From Sterolibacterium sp964521075 (GTDB lineage: Bacteria; Pseudomonadota; Gammaproteobacteria; Burkholderiales; Rhodocyclaceae), in the NCBI GenBank assembly GCA_964521075.1, contig CAZFPI010000008.1:1-41629 (forward strand): a stretch of DNA of 41,629 nucleotides, given 5' to 3'. The notes beneath the pieces are model-generated. The model did no database searches and had not been told where the DNA came from. It saw only the letters and a list, made by a program, of their open reading frames with translations. The translations under genes and the position numbers were made by a program. This document shows, one piece after another, positions 1 to 7,233 of this stretch. Every line of letters begins with the position of its first letter. Position 1 is the stretch's first letter.

Positions 1-34
1 CAGCTTTCTTCGCCTTGGTCTTGTCCTCAGCCAT
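1..34 (-). CDS. 5' end of an unidentified leftward gene (cut by window)
   Basis: The first 34 bases, read on the minus strand, start with ATG and give MAEDKTKAKKA before the window ends. A good ribosome binding site (AAGGAG, about 6 nt before the ATG, around positions 41-46) supports a real start. The visible residues are charged and lysine/alanine rich, as in many disordered N-terminal tails, so no function can be assigned. The long non-coding region upstream with NrdR-like boxes (512-557) may belong to its promoter, which would make a ribonucleotide reductase gene or a gene in that regulon one possibility. That is inference only. Confidence 0.5.
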   Translation of the reverse strand, partial: MAEDKTKAKKA

Positions 35-614
35 GCTGATTCTCCTTGTCTGGATTACAGGAATGAAACATCGAAACGGCAACCCGCCCGAACCGGCACG
101 GAACATTCAAGGCAACGGCGCGTTGTCGTTGTGTCGTTGTCTTCGAATTTTTGAAACTCAAGCGGGAAACTGAGCGGGGAAATGAAGGGGTAGCTGCACA
201 CGAAGCATCACGCATCAAAAAAGATACCCGCAGGCCAGCGATCAGGTAGAGGCCATTCATGCGGGGCGTTTCCCTGTGTGTTTTCCTGTGTTCATACGGG
301 AGGCCACGGCGACAGGGACGAGAACAGCAGCAGCCTTGCCTGCTTTGCAAGAGAGCGGGCGAATACGGCTATTCCTCGGATTCTCCATCGTCATCGCGGC
401 CATCGCGGTTCTCCACCACATTTTCGCTTCCCAAAGTCCGCAACCCTGAGCCGCCTCCGGGCATTGGGCTGAGGGCGTTGGTTCTGCTACTGCCTCCAGC
501 TACGCTTGACACTACTAGATGTAGTGTGCTGTCAAATTTTTCGCCTAAGTCTAGTGGCTGTATTTTGAACATGCAAGCGTTATTTCATTTTTTGACGGGC
601 AAAAAGTCGCACTG
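35..614. other. Long non-coding region between the edge gene and hemW
   Basis: No convincing gene is visible in this stretch of about 580 bases. Open frames here lack family resemblance, and the 67-codon frame on the minus strand (369-572) runs through the palindromic elements. What can be seen is the pair of NrdR-like boxes at 512-557, TTGAC-type -35-like hexamers on both strands flanking the palindrome (506-511 and 530-535), and the ribosome binding site of the edge gene. A leftward transcript from the palindrome region would have a leader of about 470 nt. Confidence 0.45.
512..557 (-). promoter_or_regulatory. Candidate pair of NrdR boxes
   Basis: On the minus strand 512-527 reads ACACTACATCTAGTAG. 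This matches all six core bases of the published NrdR box (acaCwAtATaTwGtgt) and sits in a larger palindrome, ACACTAC-N5-GTAGTGT, at 509-527. A weaker box with core CTAGACTTAG lies at 545-554. The two cores start 30 bp apart, close to the three-turn spacing usual for NrdR pairs. A TTGACA (530-535, minus strand) lies between them. The leftward target would be the gene at the window edge. Confidence 0.35.
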
Positions 615-1832
615 TCAACTTTCTGCATTTTCACGAAGGAACATACCCAGCAGTTCGTTGAGAAAATGTTGGCCACGGATCGTTGGGGCGATGTGGCCAG
701 GCCTGACTTCGAGCAAGCCTTCGCGTTGGGCAGCCAGCAAGGTTCCGGTTTGCGTTGCCAGCGGCAAGCCCGTGCGGGCTTCAAACAACGCGCTTTCAAA
801 TCCGGCATTGAGCCGCAAGGCATTCATCATGAATTCGAAGGCGCGTTCTGCCAGAACGACCTCGTGTCGCTCGAAACAAAAATCGTGGCGCGCCGCAGCT
901 GCAATGTACTCACGCGGATGACGATGGCGAACTTCGCGCATGATGCCGACGGGCGATGAAATTTTGCCATGCGCCCCCGCACCGATCCCCAGATAGTCGC
1001 CGTAAGTCCAGTAATTGAGATTGTGCGCGCAACGTCGCCCGGGGCGCGCGTAGGCCGAAGTTTCGTAGTGATCGAAGCCGTGATTCGCCAGAGTGGCTTC
1101 GATCATGTCCTGCATGTCGGCAGCCAGATCGTCATCCGGAACCGGCGGGGGCTTGTGGTGAAAAGGGGTGTTGGGTTCCAGCGTCAGATGGTAGGCACTC
1201 AGATGCGATGTGCCGAACGCGGCGGCAGTTTCGATGTCCCGCCTTGCTTCCTGAAACACCTGCCCGGGCAAGGCGTACATCAGGTCGAGATTGACGTTAT
1301 CAAAATACGACAAGGCGATGTCGATGGCGCGTCGCGCTTCATCGCCGCTGTGGATGCGTCCCAGCGCGGCGAGATGCCGATCGTCAAAGCTCTGGATACC
1401 CAGCGAAAGCCGGTTGACCCCGGCGGCCCGGCAGGCAGAAAACTTTTCGGTATCCACCGTACCCGGGTTGGCTTCCAGCGTGATTTCAATATCGGCCAGC
1501 AGCGGCAGACGGGCGCGGATTTCCATCAACAGCCGCTCGATCCCCGGGCCACTAAGCAGGCTGGGGGTGCCACCACCGATGAAAATACTGACAACACGCC
1601 TTCCCCAGATTTGCGGCAAGGCGGTTTCGAGATCGTGGATCAGCGCGTCCAGATAGGCGGCTTCGGGAATGTCGCCCCGCGCTTCGTGCGAATTGAAATC
1701 GCAGTAGGGACACTTTCTCACACACCAGGGGAAATGGATGTAGAGCGAGAGCGGCGGAAGAAGGGCAAGCCCCCCTGCCGGTGAGGGAACGGACGAGGCA
1801 GCGACAACAGGTATGACGGGGCGAAGTGTCAT
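615..1832 (-). CDS. hemW: Radical SAM heme chaperone HemW
   Basis: A 405-residue radical SAM protein of the HemN/HemW group. The iron-sulfur motif CxxxCxxC is at residues 37-44 (CVRKCPYC), followed by the GGGTPS glycine motif of the SAM site. The absence of a long N-terminal region before the cluster fits HemW (heme chaperone for respiratory enzymes) better than the coproporphyrinogen oxidase HemN. I start it at 1832, where the ATG overlaps the rdgB stop (ATGA), rather than at the in-frame ATG at 1850. It ends the leftward run rph-rdgB-hemW, an arrangement common in proteobacteria. HemW-assisted heme insertion would suit a denitrifier, but that link is inference. Confidence 0.9.
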   Translation of the reverse strand: MTLRPVIPVVAASSVPSPAGGLALLPPLSLYIHFPWCVRKCPYCDFNSHEARGDIPEAAYLDALIHDLETALPQIWGRRVVSIFIGGGTPSLLSGPGIERLLMEIRARLPLLADIEITLEANPGTVDTEKFSACRAAGVNRLSLGIQSFDDRHLAALGRIHSGDEARRAIDIALSYFDNVNLDLMYALPGQVFQEARRDIETAAAFGTSHLSAYHLTLEPNTPFHHKPPPVPDDDLAADMQDMIEATLANHGFDHYETSAYARPGRRCAHNLNYWTYGDYLGIGAGAHGKISSPVGIMREVRHRHPREYIAAAARHDFCFERHEVVLAERAFEFMMNALRLNAGFESALFEARTGLPLATQTGTLLAAQREGLLEVRPGHIAPTIRGQHFLNELLGMFLRENAES

Positions 1833-2431
1833 GCCATGCCGGCCTGCCATGCCTCGATCCGTTTGAGCAGTTGCGCCATGGCCTGGCCGCGATGACTCAT
1901 CCGGTTCTTGCGTTCGGCGGGGAGCTCGGCCGCTGTCAGGCTCGTTTCTTTGTCCAGAAAAAGCGGGTCATAGCCAAAGCCGCCTTCGCCGCGCGCGGCA
2001 TCGAGAATCTCGCCATGCCATTCACCTTCTGCAATCAGCGGCTGGGGGTCGTCGGCATGGCGTACCAGCACGAGAACACAGACGTAATGCGCGTGGCGAC
2101 GGGTCTTTCCGTCGAGTGCTGCGAGCAGCTTTGCATTATTTCGCGCATCGGATTTCGGCTCGCCACCAAAACGCGCAGAGAGCACCCCGGGGGCTCCACC
2201 AAGCACCTCGACGCACAGACCGGAATCATCGGCCATGGCAGGCAGGCCACTGGCCCGGCTGGCGTGGCGTGCCTTGGCCAGTGCGTTTTCAATGAAGCTG
2301 ACGTGGGGTTCTTCGGCTTCGGGAATGTTCAACGCCGATTGCGGGATGATTTCAAATGCCAGTGGAGCCAGCAGTTGCGAAAATTCGCGCAGCTTGCCAG
2401 CGTTATTGCTGGCCAGAACCAGGCGATTCAT
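1829..2431 (-). CDS. rdgB: XTP/dITP pyrophosphatase (RdgB/HAM1)
   Basis: A 200-residue house-cleaning nucleotide pyrophosphatase that hydrolyses ITP, dITP and XTP to monophosphates and so keeps deaminated purines out of nucleic acids. The family hallmarks are visible: the N-terminal LASNNAGKLREF substrate loop, the MADDSGLCVEVL metal-binding stretch near residue 70, and GFGYDPLF further on. The length is standard. Its start overlaps the rph stop by four bases and its stop overlaps the hemW start by four bases, so the three genes are translationally coupled. Confidence 0.95.
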   Translation of the reverse strand: MNRLVLASNNAGKLREFSQLLAPLAFEIIPQSALNIPEAEEPHVSFIENALAKARHASRASGLPAMADDSGLCVEVLGGAPGVLSARFGGEPKSDARNNAKLLAALDGKTRRHAHYVCVLVLVRHADDPQPLIAEGEWHGEILDAARGEGGFGYDPLFLDKETSLTAAELPAERKNRMSHRGQAMAQLLKRIEAWQAGMA

Positions 2432-3165
2432 GGCCGGGCGAGCGCGGCACGCTGCAGCTCAACCAGGCGGCAGATACCCGCCTGCGCCAGTTTCAGGAGA
2501 GCATCGAGCTCGTCGCGCGTGAAGGGCACGCCTTCCGCCGTTCCCTGAACTTCGACAATACCTTCGCTGCCTGTCATCACCACGTTCATGTCGGTATCGC
2601 AGGCGGAGTCTTCGGGGTAATCGAGATCGAGCACAGGGCAGCCATCGACAATGCCGACCGAGATGGCGGCGACGAAATCACGCAGCGGGTTTTGCGTGAG
2701 CTTCCCTGCGGCAAGGAGACCATTGACGGCGTCGTGCAGGGCAACACAGGCACCGGTGATGGCCGCCGTGCGAGTGCCGCCGTCCGCTTGCAGCACGTCG
2801 CAATCGAGCGTGATCTGACGCTCGCCCAGTGCCTTGAGATCGGTGATGGCGCGAAGGCTTCGGCCGATGAGCCGCTGGATTTCCTGGGTGCGCCCGCTTT
2901 GTTTGCCCTTGGCGGCTTCGCGCGCGCTGCGGGTGTGGGTGGAGCGCGGCAGCATGCCGTATTCTGCCGTAACCCAGCCCTCGCCCTTGCCACGAAGAAA
3001 GGGCGGTACGCTGTCTTCGACGCTGGCGGTACAAAGGACACGGGTATCGCCAAACTCGACCAGCACACTGCCTTCGGCGTGTCGGGTATAGCGGCGGGTG
3101 ATGCGGATATCGCGCAACTGGTCAGGCTGACGCCCGGAGGGGCGCGGAGTGGAATTCTGGCTCAT
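2428..3165 (-). CDS. rph: Ribonuclease PH
   Basis: A 245-residue phosphorolytic 3'-to-5' exoribonuclease that trims tRNA 3' ends. The sequence shows the RPSGR N-terminus, the GEGWVTAEYGMLPRST motif, the RSLRAI segment and the QADGGTRTAAITGA phosphate-binding and active-site region. The full length is normal, with no sign of the C-terminal frameshift known from E. coli K-12. No clear Shine-Dalgarno sequence is seen before the ATG at 3165. The upstream gap to the PP2C gene is 92 bp and contains a short direct repeat (CTAAAAGA twice, about 3168-3185). It heads the coupled rph-rdgB-hemW set. Confidence 0.95.
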   Translation of the reverse strand: MSQNSTPRPSGRQPDQLRDIRITRRYTRHAEGSVLVEFGDTRVLCTASVEDSVPPFLRGKGEGWVTAEYGMLPRSTHTRSAREAAKGKQSGRTQEIQRLIGRSLRAITDLKALGERQITLDCDVLQADGGTRTAAITGACVALHDAVNGLLAAGKLTQNPLRDFVAAISVGIVDGCPVLDLDYPEDSACDTDMNVVMTGSEGIVEVQGTAEGVPFTRDELDALLKLAQAGICRLVELQRAALARP

Positions 3166-3257
3166 GGTAGAAGGCTAAAAGACTAAAAGACGGAAACGGA
3201 AAATTTGCCGTGGCGAAACCGGCAGGAGGTGCTGGAGGAGAAAGCTCGTCTGCGGTA

Positions 3258-4070
3258 TCAGCGACGCGGGTCATCCGGCATCGGGGGCGGCGCGACTTTC
3301 ATGCCGGAAATCAGGCTGCTAGGGTCGGCAAAGGCACTCTCCCACTGCATGACGATGAGAGTCAGGTTGTCGCAATGGCTGCCCGACCGGGCTTCGGCCA
3401 TATCCAGCAGGCGAGGCACGGATTGTGTCGGCGGGCAGGAGGAAAGGGTTTTGACGAGAGTGTCGTCCGCAAAGGGAGCCCAGGCCCCGTCGGTGCAAAG
3501 CGCGATGATGTCGCCGCGTTGCAGCGGGGTCTTGCGCGAGAACTCGATTTCCGGCGGATTGGGGCCGCCCAGGCAGCTATAGACCATATTGCGGGCCGGA
3601 TGCTTTGTCGCAGCGGCATCGTCGATCAAGCCCTGCTCGACCAGCAGTTTGACGTGCGAGTGGTCACGGGTTTGGGTCAGCGTACGGGCATCGCGGATAA
3701 CGTACAGCCGCGAATCACCGACATGGGCCCAGTAGGCGATATTGTTCTGGACAATGCAGACGATGCAGGTGGTGCGCGGCGCATCGGCCATGCCGGTTTC
3801 GGAAGCATGGCGATTGATGGAAAGATGCGACTGGCTGATGGCGCGCGACAAAAACAGAAAGGGATCGGCCAACGTCGTTCGGGCGAGATTCTTGAAGGTT
3901 TCGGTGATGGTTTCCACCGTGATCTGCGCGGCAATTTCGCCATGCAGATGCCCGCCCATGCCGTCGGCCACGACCATCAAAAGCGCATCGCGCGTGTAGG
4001 CGTAACTCATCCGGTCCTGGTTGACCTTGCGTTTGCCGATGCGGGTTTCCTGGGAGATGGAAAATTTCAT
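3258..4070 (-). CDS. PP2C-family Ser/Thr protein phosphatase
   Basis: A 270-residue cytosolic PPM/PP2C phosphatase. The metal-coordinating motifs appear in order: NQDR near residue 18, VVADGMGGHLHGE near residue 35, HVGDSRLYVI in the middle, then CTDGAW and CDNLTL near the C-terminus. There is no signal peptide or membrane segment. Its ATG overlaps the stop of the kinase gene upstream (ATGA at 4067-4070), so kinase and phosphatase are made as a pair and probably act on the same targets. Such pairs also occur in type VI secretion loci, but no secretion genes are seen here and the substrates are unknown. Confidence 0.9.
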   Translation of the reverse strand: MKFSISQETRIGKRKVNQDRMSYAYTRDALLMVVADGMGGHLHGEIAAQITVETITETFKNLARTTLADPFLFLSRAISQSHLSINRHASETGMADAPRTTCIVCIVQNNIAYWAHVGDSRLYVIRDARTLTQTRDHSHVKLLVEQGLIDDAAATKHPARNMVYSCLGGPNPPEIEFSRKTPLQRGDIIALCTDGAWAPFADDTLVKTLSSCPPTQSVPRLLDMAEARSGSHCDNLTLIVMQWESAFADPSSLISGMKVAPPPMPDDPRR

Positions 4071-4975
4071 CGCTTTTCAAACCAGGAAGGGTCGATAAGA
4101 TCGAGCAGTTCGCCATTGAGCACTTTTTGCAGGGCGAAAACACTTTGCGGCCGTTCGGCGATGGGCAGTTTCATGCTCCAGTCGATCAGCTCCAGCAGTT
4201 GCAGTGAATAATCCTTGCGCCAGCGTTCCAGTGCCGGAACCAGAACCTGCCCCTTGAGGCGAAGGTCGGCAGCCAGCGGCGTACTACCCGCCAGACAGGC
4301 GTAGAGCGTTGCACCGACGGCGTAAATGTCCGTCCAGGGGCCTTGCGCCTCGCCCGAGCCGGTTTGCTCTGGAGCGGCGTAACCGGGAGTGTGCACCGAC
4401 CCCAGCGAAGGATCTCGCCCGCCCAGCCCTTGTCTTGCCGCGCCGAAATCGAGCAGCACGGGGTGGCCATCGGCACGCAGATAGATATTGGCCGGCTTGA
4501 TATCCAGATGCAGCAGCTTGTGCATGTGGATTTCGCGCAGACCATTGAGCAGCCGGGTAAAGACATTCCGGATGAAAGCCTCGCCCAGCGTGCCCGGATG
4601 ACGCTGGATATGCTCCTGCAACGTCCGCCCGCGCTCGTAACGCATCACCAGGTAGGCCGTGCCATTGGCGCGAAAAAAATTCAGCACGCGAACGACATTG
4701 GGATGATCGAGATTGGCGAGCATGCGCCCTTCCTCGAAAAAGCTCTTCATCCCCTGCTGGAACGCGCCGCGATGTTCTTCTGCCACCACGGGAACCGAAC
4801 TGTTTTCAGCCCGGCTGGCCAGCCGCGAGGGCAGATATTCCTTGATGGCGACAGGCGCGCCATGCTCGTCATGAGCCAGATAGACGACAGAAAAACCGCC
4901 GTGGGAAATCTGGCGTTCAATGGTATAGCCTTCGAGCTGATAGCCGGAAGGCAGAGGTTGGGTTTGTTGGGGCAT
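4067..4975 (-). CDS. Hanks-type Ser/Thr protein kinase
   Basis: A 302-residue soluble eukaryotic-like kinase that consists almost only of the catalytic domain. It has the glycine loop SHGGFSVVYLA (residues 24-34), the ATP-anchoring Lys45 in AIKEYLPS, the catalytic loop HLDIKPAN with Asp158, the metal-binding DFG at 176-178 and an APEQ activation-segment motif. No transmembrane or extracytoplasmic sensor domain is present, so it probably senses through a partner. It is the first gene of the kinase-phosphatase pair. The 89 bp between its start and yicC on the other strand must hold divergent promoters. The Shine-Dalgarno sequence is weak. Confidence 0.9.
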   Translation of the reverse strand: MPQQTQPLPSGYQLEGYTIERQISHGGFSVVYLAHDEHGAPVAIKEYLPSRLASRAENSSVPVVAEEHRGAFQQGMKSFFEEGRMLANLDHPNVVRVLNFFRANGTAYLVMRYERGRTLQEHIQRHPGTLGEAFIRNVFTRLLNGLREIHMHKLLHLDIKPANIYLRADGHPVLLDFGAARQGLGGRDPSLGSVHTPGYAAPEQTGSGEAQGPWTDIYAVGATLYACLAGSTPLAADLRLKGQVLVPALERWRKDYSLQLLELIDWSMKLPIAERPQSVFALQKVLNGELLDLIDPSWFEKR

Positions 4976-5064
4976 GGCGCAAAGGTTACACTGTTGCGGG
5001 CATTCTCTTGTCGCAGGCGATTCTCGTCAAGTCGAAAAACTCACTCCCCTACGGACAGTTCATC

Positions 5065-5931
5065 ATGATCTATAGCATGACAGGCTTTGCGGCGGTGCAA
5101 CGCGACCTGGGCTCCATCATCCTGAATCTGGAATTGAAGAGCGTCAATTCGCGTTATCTCGACATCAATTTCCGGCTGGGTGAAGAGCTACGCTTTCTGG
5201 AAATGCCCCTGCGCGAGCTCGTGACAGGCCGGATCAACCGGGGCAAGCTGGAATGGCGCGGCGGCATCTCCCAGGCCACAAACGGCCTGCGAAACCCGGC
5301 CCCCGACGACGAAGCCCTGACCCGGCTGGCAAATCTCCAGGCCCGGGTAAAAGCCACCCTGCCCGATGCCGCGCCGCTGACCGTGGCCGACGTTCTACGC
5401 TGGCCAGGCGTCATCGCTGACCCGGCCCTGCCCCAGGCAACCTTGCAAAAAGAATGTCTGGCACTCGCCGCCCTTGCCCTAGATGAATTCATCGCCACCC
5501 GGGCAAGAGAGGGCGAAAAGCTGGTCGCCATGATGCTCGACCGGGTAGCCCGGATGCGCGAGCTCGTCAAACACGTCGCCCCGCTACTGCCGCGCGCACT
5601 GGCCGATTATCAGGAACGTCTGGCCAGCCGCCTGCGCGAAGCTGTCGCAGCACTCGACGAAGAACGCATACGCCAGGAAATCGGCGTTTATGCGGCGAAA
5701 ATCGACGTCGCCGAAGAATTGTCCCGCCTGGCAACCCACCTCGACGAACTGGAACGGGTGCTAAAAAAAGGCGGAGCTGTCGGCAAACGGCTGGATTTCC
5801 TCATGCAGGAGCTCAACCGCGAAGCCAACACGCTTTCCTCCAAATCCGTCAGCGCAGAAGTCACCGCCGCCGCACTGGAGATGAAACTGCTCATCGAACA
5901 AATCCGCGAGCAGGTGCAAAATCTGGAATGA
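5065..5931 (+). CDS. yicC: YicC/YloC-family endoribonuclease
   Basis: A 288-residue protein of the YicC family, which includes endoribonucleases acting on small RNAs and mRNA. The conserved start MIYSMTGF and the C-terminal block LNREANTLSSKS...EMKLLIEQIREQVQN are both present. An in-frame ATG lies at 5008, but the family starts at MIYSMTGF, so I use 5065. In many proteobacteria gmk follows yicC. Here a leftward ABC operon follows instead, so the usual neighbour is missing. The 152 bp to the next gene hold no clear terminator. Confidence 0.9.
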   Translation: MIYSMTGFAAVQRDLGSIILNLELKSVNSRYLDINFRLGEELRFLEMPLRELVTGRINRGKLEWRGGISQATNGLRNPAPDDEALTRLANLQARVKATLPDAAPLTVADVLRWPGVIADPALPQATLQKECLALAALALDEFIATRAREGEKLVAMMLDRVARMRELVKHVAPLLPRALADYQERLASRLREAVAALDEERIRQEIGVYAAKIDVAEELSRLATHLDELERVLKKGGAVGKRLDFLMQELNREANTLSSKSVSAEVTAAALEMKLLIEQIREQVQNLE

Positions 5932-6083
5932 AGTTTCGGCAGGATACCGATGCTCACGGCTGATTGAGTTTCAAGGAACGAAACAACCCAGGCCCGGGCT
6001 CGCCCCTTGTCCAGCCAGAATGTACGGGCTGACACGCTGAGGCACAAACACCGGGGGTTTCTCCGGCATCCGGCAGGGAAAAT

Positions 6084-7205
6084 TCAGCCTGCCAATGCCT
6101 TTCTGAAACGCAGTAGCGCGCTACTGAAGTAGAGCGTGCCGATGGCAGCGCACCAGGCCAGGTCGCGCCAGACGACATCCAGCCCGGCACTGCGGTAGAG
6201 CACGGACTGCGAAAAACTGGTGAAATGGGTCGAAGGGGAAACCAGCATCACGGCACGCACAGCGGGGGGCATTTCGTCGAGCGGGGTGATGCCGCCCGAG
6301 AGCAGATTCATGACAATGAACACAGGCACGGCCAGCAGTGCGAACTGTGGCATGGTTCGCGCCAGTGTGCCCAGGAAGATGCCCAGGGCGGTAGTCGAAA
6401 ACAGGTAGACGATGATGCCCAGGATGAACAGGGACGTTGAACCGGCCACGGGCAATGCCAGCCAGCCCTTGGCGACGATCTGCAGCGAGAGCACGGCGGC
6501 GATGACGATCACCAGACCATTGGCCCAGACTTTGGCCAGCATGATCTCGGCGGGTTTGAGCGGCATGACCAGCAGGTGTTCGATGGTTCCGTGCTCGCGC
6601 TCGCGGATCAGCGCGGCTCCCGAGAGGAACATGGCCAGCAAGGTGATGTTGTTGATGAGTTCATTGATGGCCATGAGCCAGGCGGAATCGAGATTGGCGT
6701 TGAACTTGGCCCGCGTGACCAGTTTGACCGGGGCCCGGATTTTTATTTCCTTGCCCCAGCCAAAGTCGACCAGCACTCGGGTGAGGATGCTCTGGAGATA
6801 GGACGCGCCAACCCCGGCCTGGGTGACGGCACTGGCATCGGCCAGTATCTGGATCGTCGGGTGACGCCCTGCTTTCACGTCGGCCTCGAAACGCGGCGGG
6901 ATGTCGATGACGAATGTGTAGCGGCCCTCGTTCATGGCGCGGTCGATCTGGTTCTGCTCGATCTCGGCGGGCGGCAGGAAATAAGGCGCGTGCAGCGCGT
7001 CGATGAGACTGCGCGAGAGGGCGGATCGGTCTTCGTCAACGACGGCGACAGAAGCATTCACCACACCCAGTGCTGCGTGTTTCGTGGGTTCGTAAATGGC
7101 ATAGGTGAAGCTGAAAATAATCAGAAAAACGAGCGTCAGATCACTCTTCAGGCTGTAGAGCTCCTTTAGCCCCAGGCGAAAAATGTTTTGCAGGGAGGAT
7201 TTCAT
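6084..7205 (-). CDS. ABC-2 type transport permease (YhhJ-like)
   Basis: A 373-residue integral membrane protein of the ABC-2 family. It has one N-terminal membrane segment (LTLVFLIIFSFTYAIY), then a large periplasmic domain of about 150 residues, then five or so C-terminal membrane segments that include the LIREREHGTIEHLLVMP coupling helix and an LLSGGITP segment typical of the family. It lies 28 bp downstream of the RbbA-type gene with an AAGAGG ribosome binding site. The set HlyD adaptor, double-ATPase fusion and stand-alone permease matches the yhiI-rbbA-yhhJ layout of E. coli. The substrate is unknown; export of a toxic compound is the usual guess. Confidence 0.88.
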   Translation of the reverse strand: MKSSLQNIFRLGLKELYSLKSDLTLVFLIIFSFTYAIYEPTKHAALGVVNASVAVVDEDRSALSRSLIDALHAPYFLPPAEIEQNQIDRAMNEGRYTFVIDIPPRFEADVKAGRHPTIQILADASAVTQAGVGASYLQSILTRVLVDFGWGKEIKIRAPVKLVTRAKFNANLDSAWLMAINELINNITLLAMFLSGAALIREREHGTIEHLLVMPLKPAEIMLAKVWANGLVIVIAAVLSLQIVAKGWLALPVAGSTSLFILGIIVYLFSTTALGIFLGTLARTMPQFALLAVPVFIVMNLLSGGITPLDEMPPAVRAVMLVSPSTHFTSFSQSVLYRSAGLDVVWRDLAWCAAIGTLYFSSALLRFRKALAG

Positions 7206-7233
7206 GGGCGGCCTTTTCCTCTTGGCGTGTCGA

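Noticed and set aside
369..572. Leftward 67-codon frame with an acidic C-terminus
   Set aside because: No ribosome binding site or recognised domain, and it spans the NrdR-like palindromes, so it is more likely untranslated promoter and leader DNA.
259..921. Rightward 220-codon open frame
   Set aside because: It runs antisense into hemW, has no family resemblance and a composition typical of a high-GC shadow frame.
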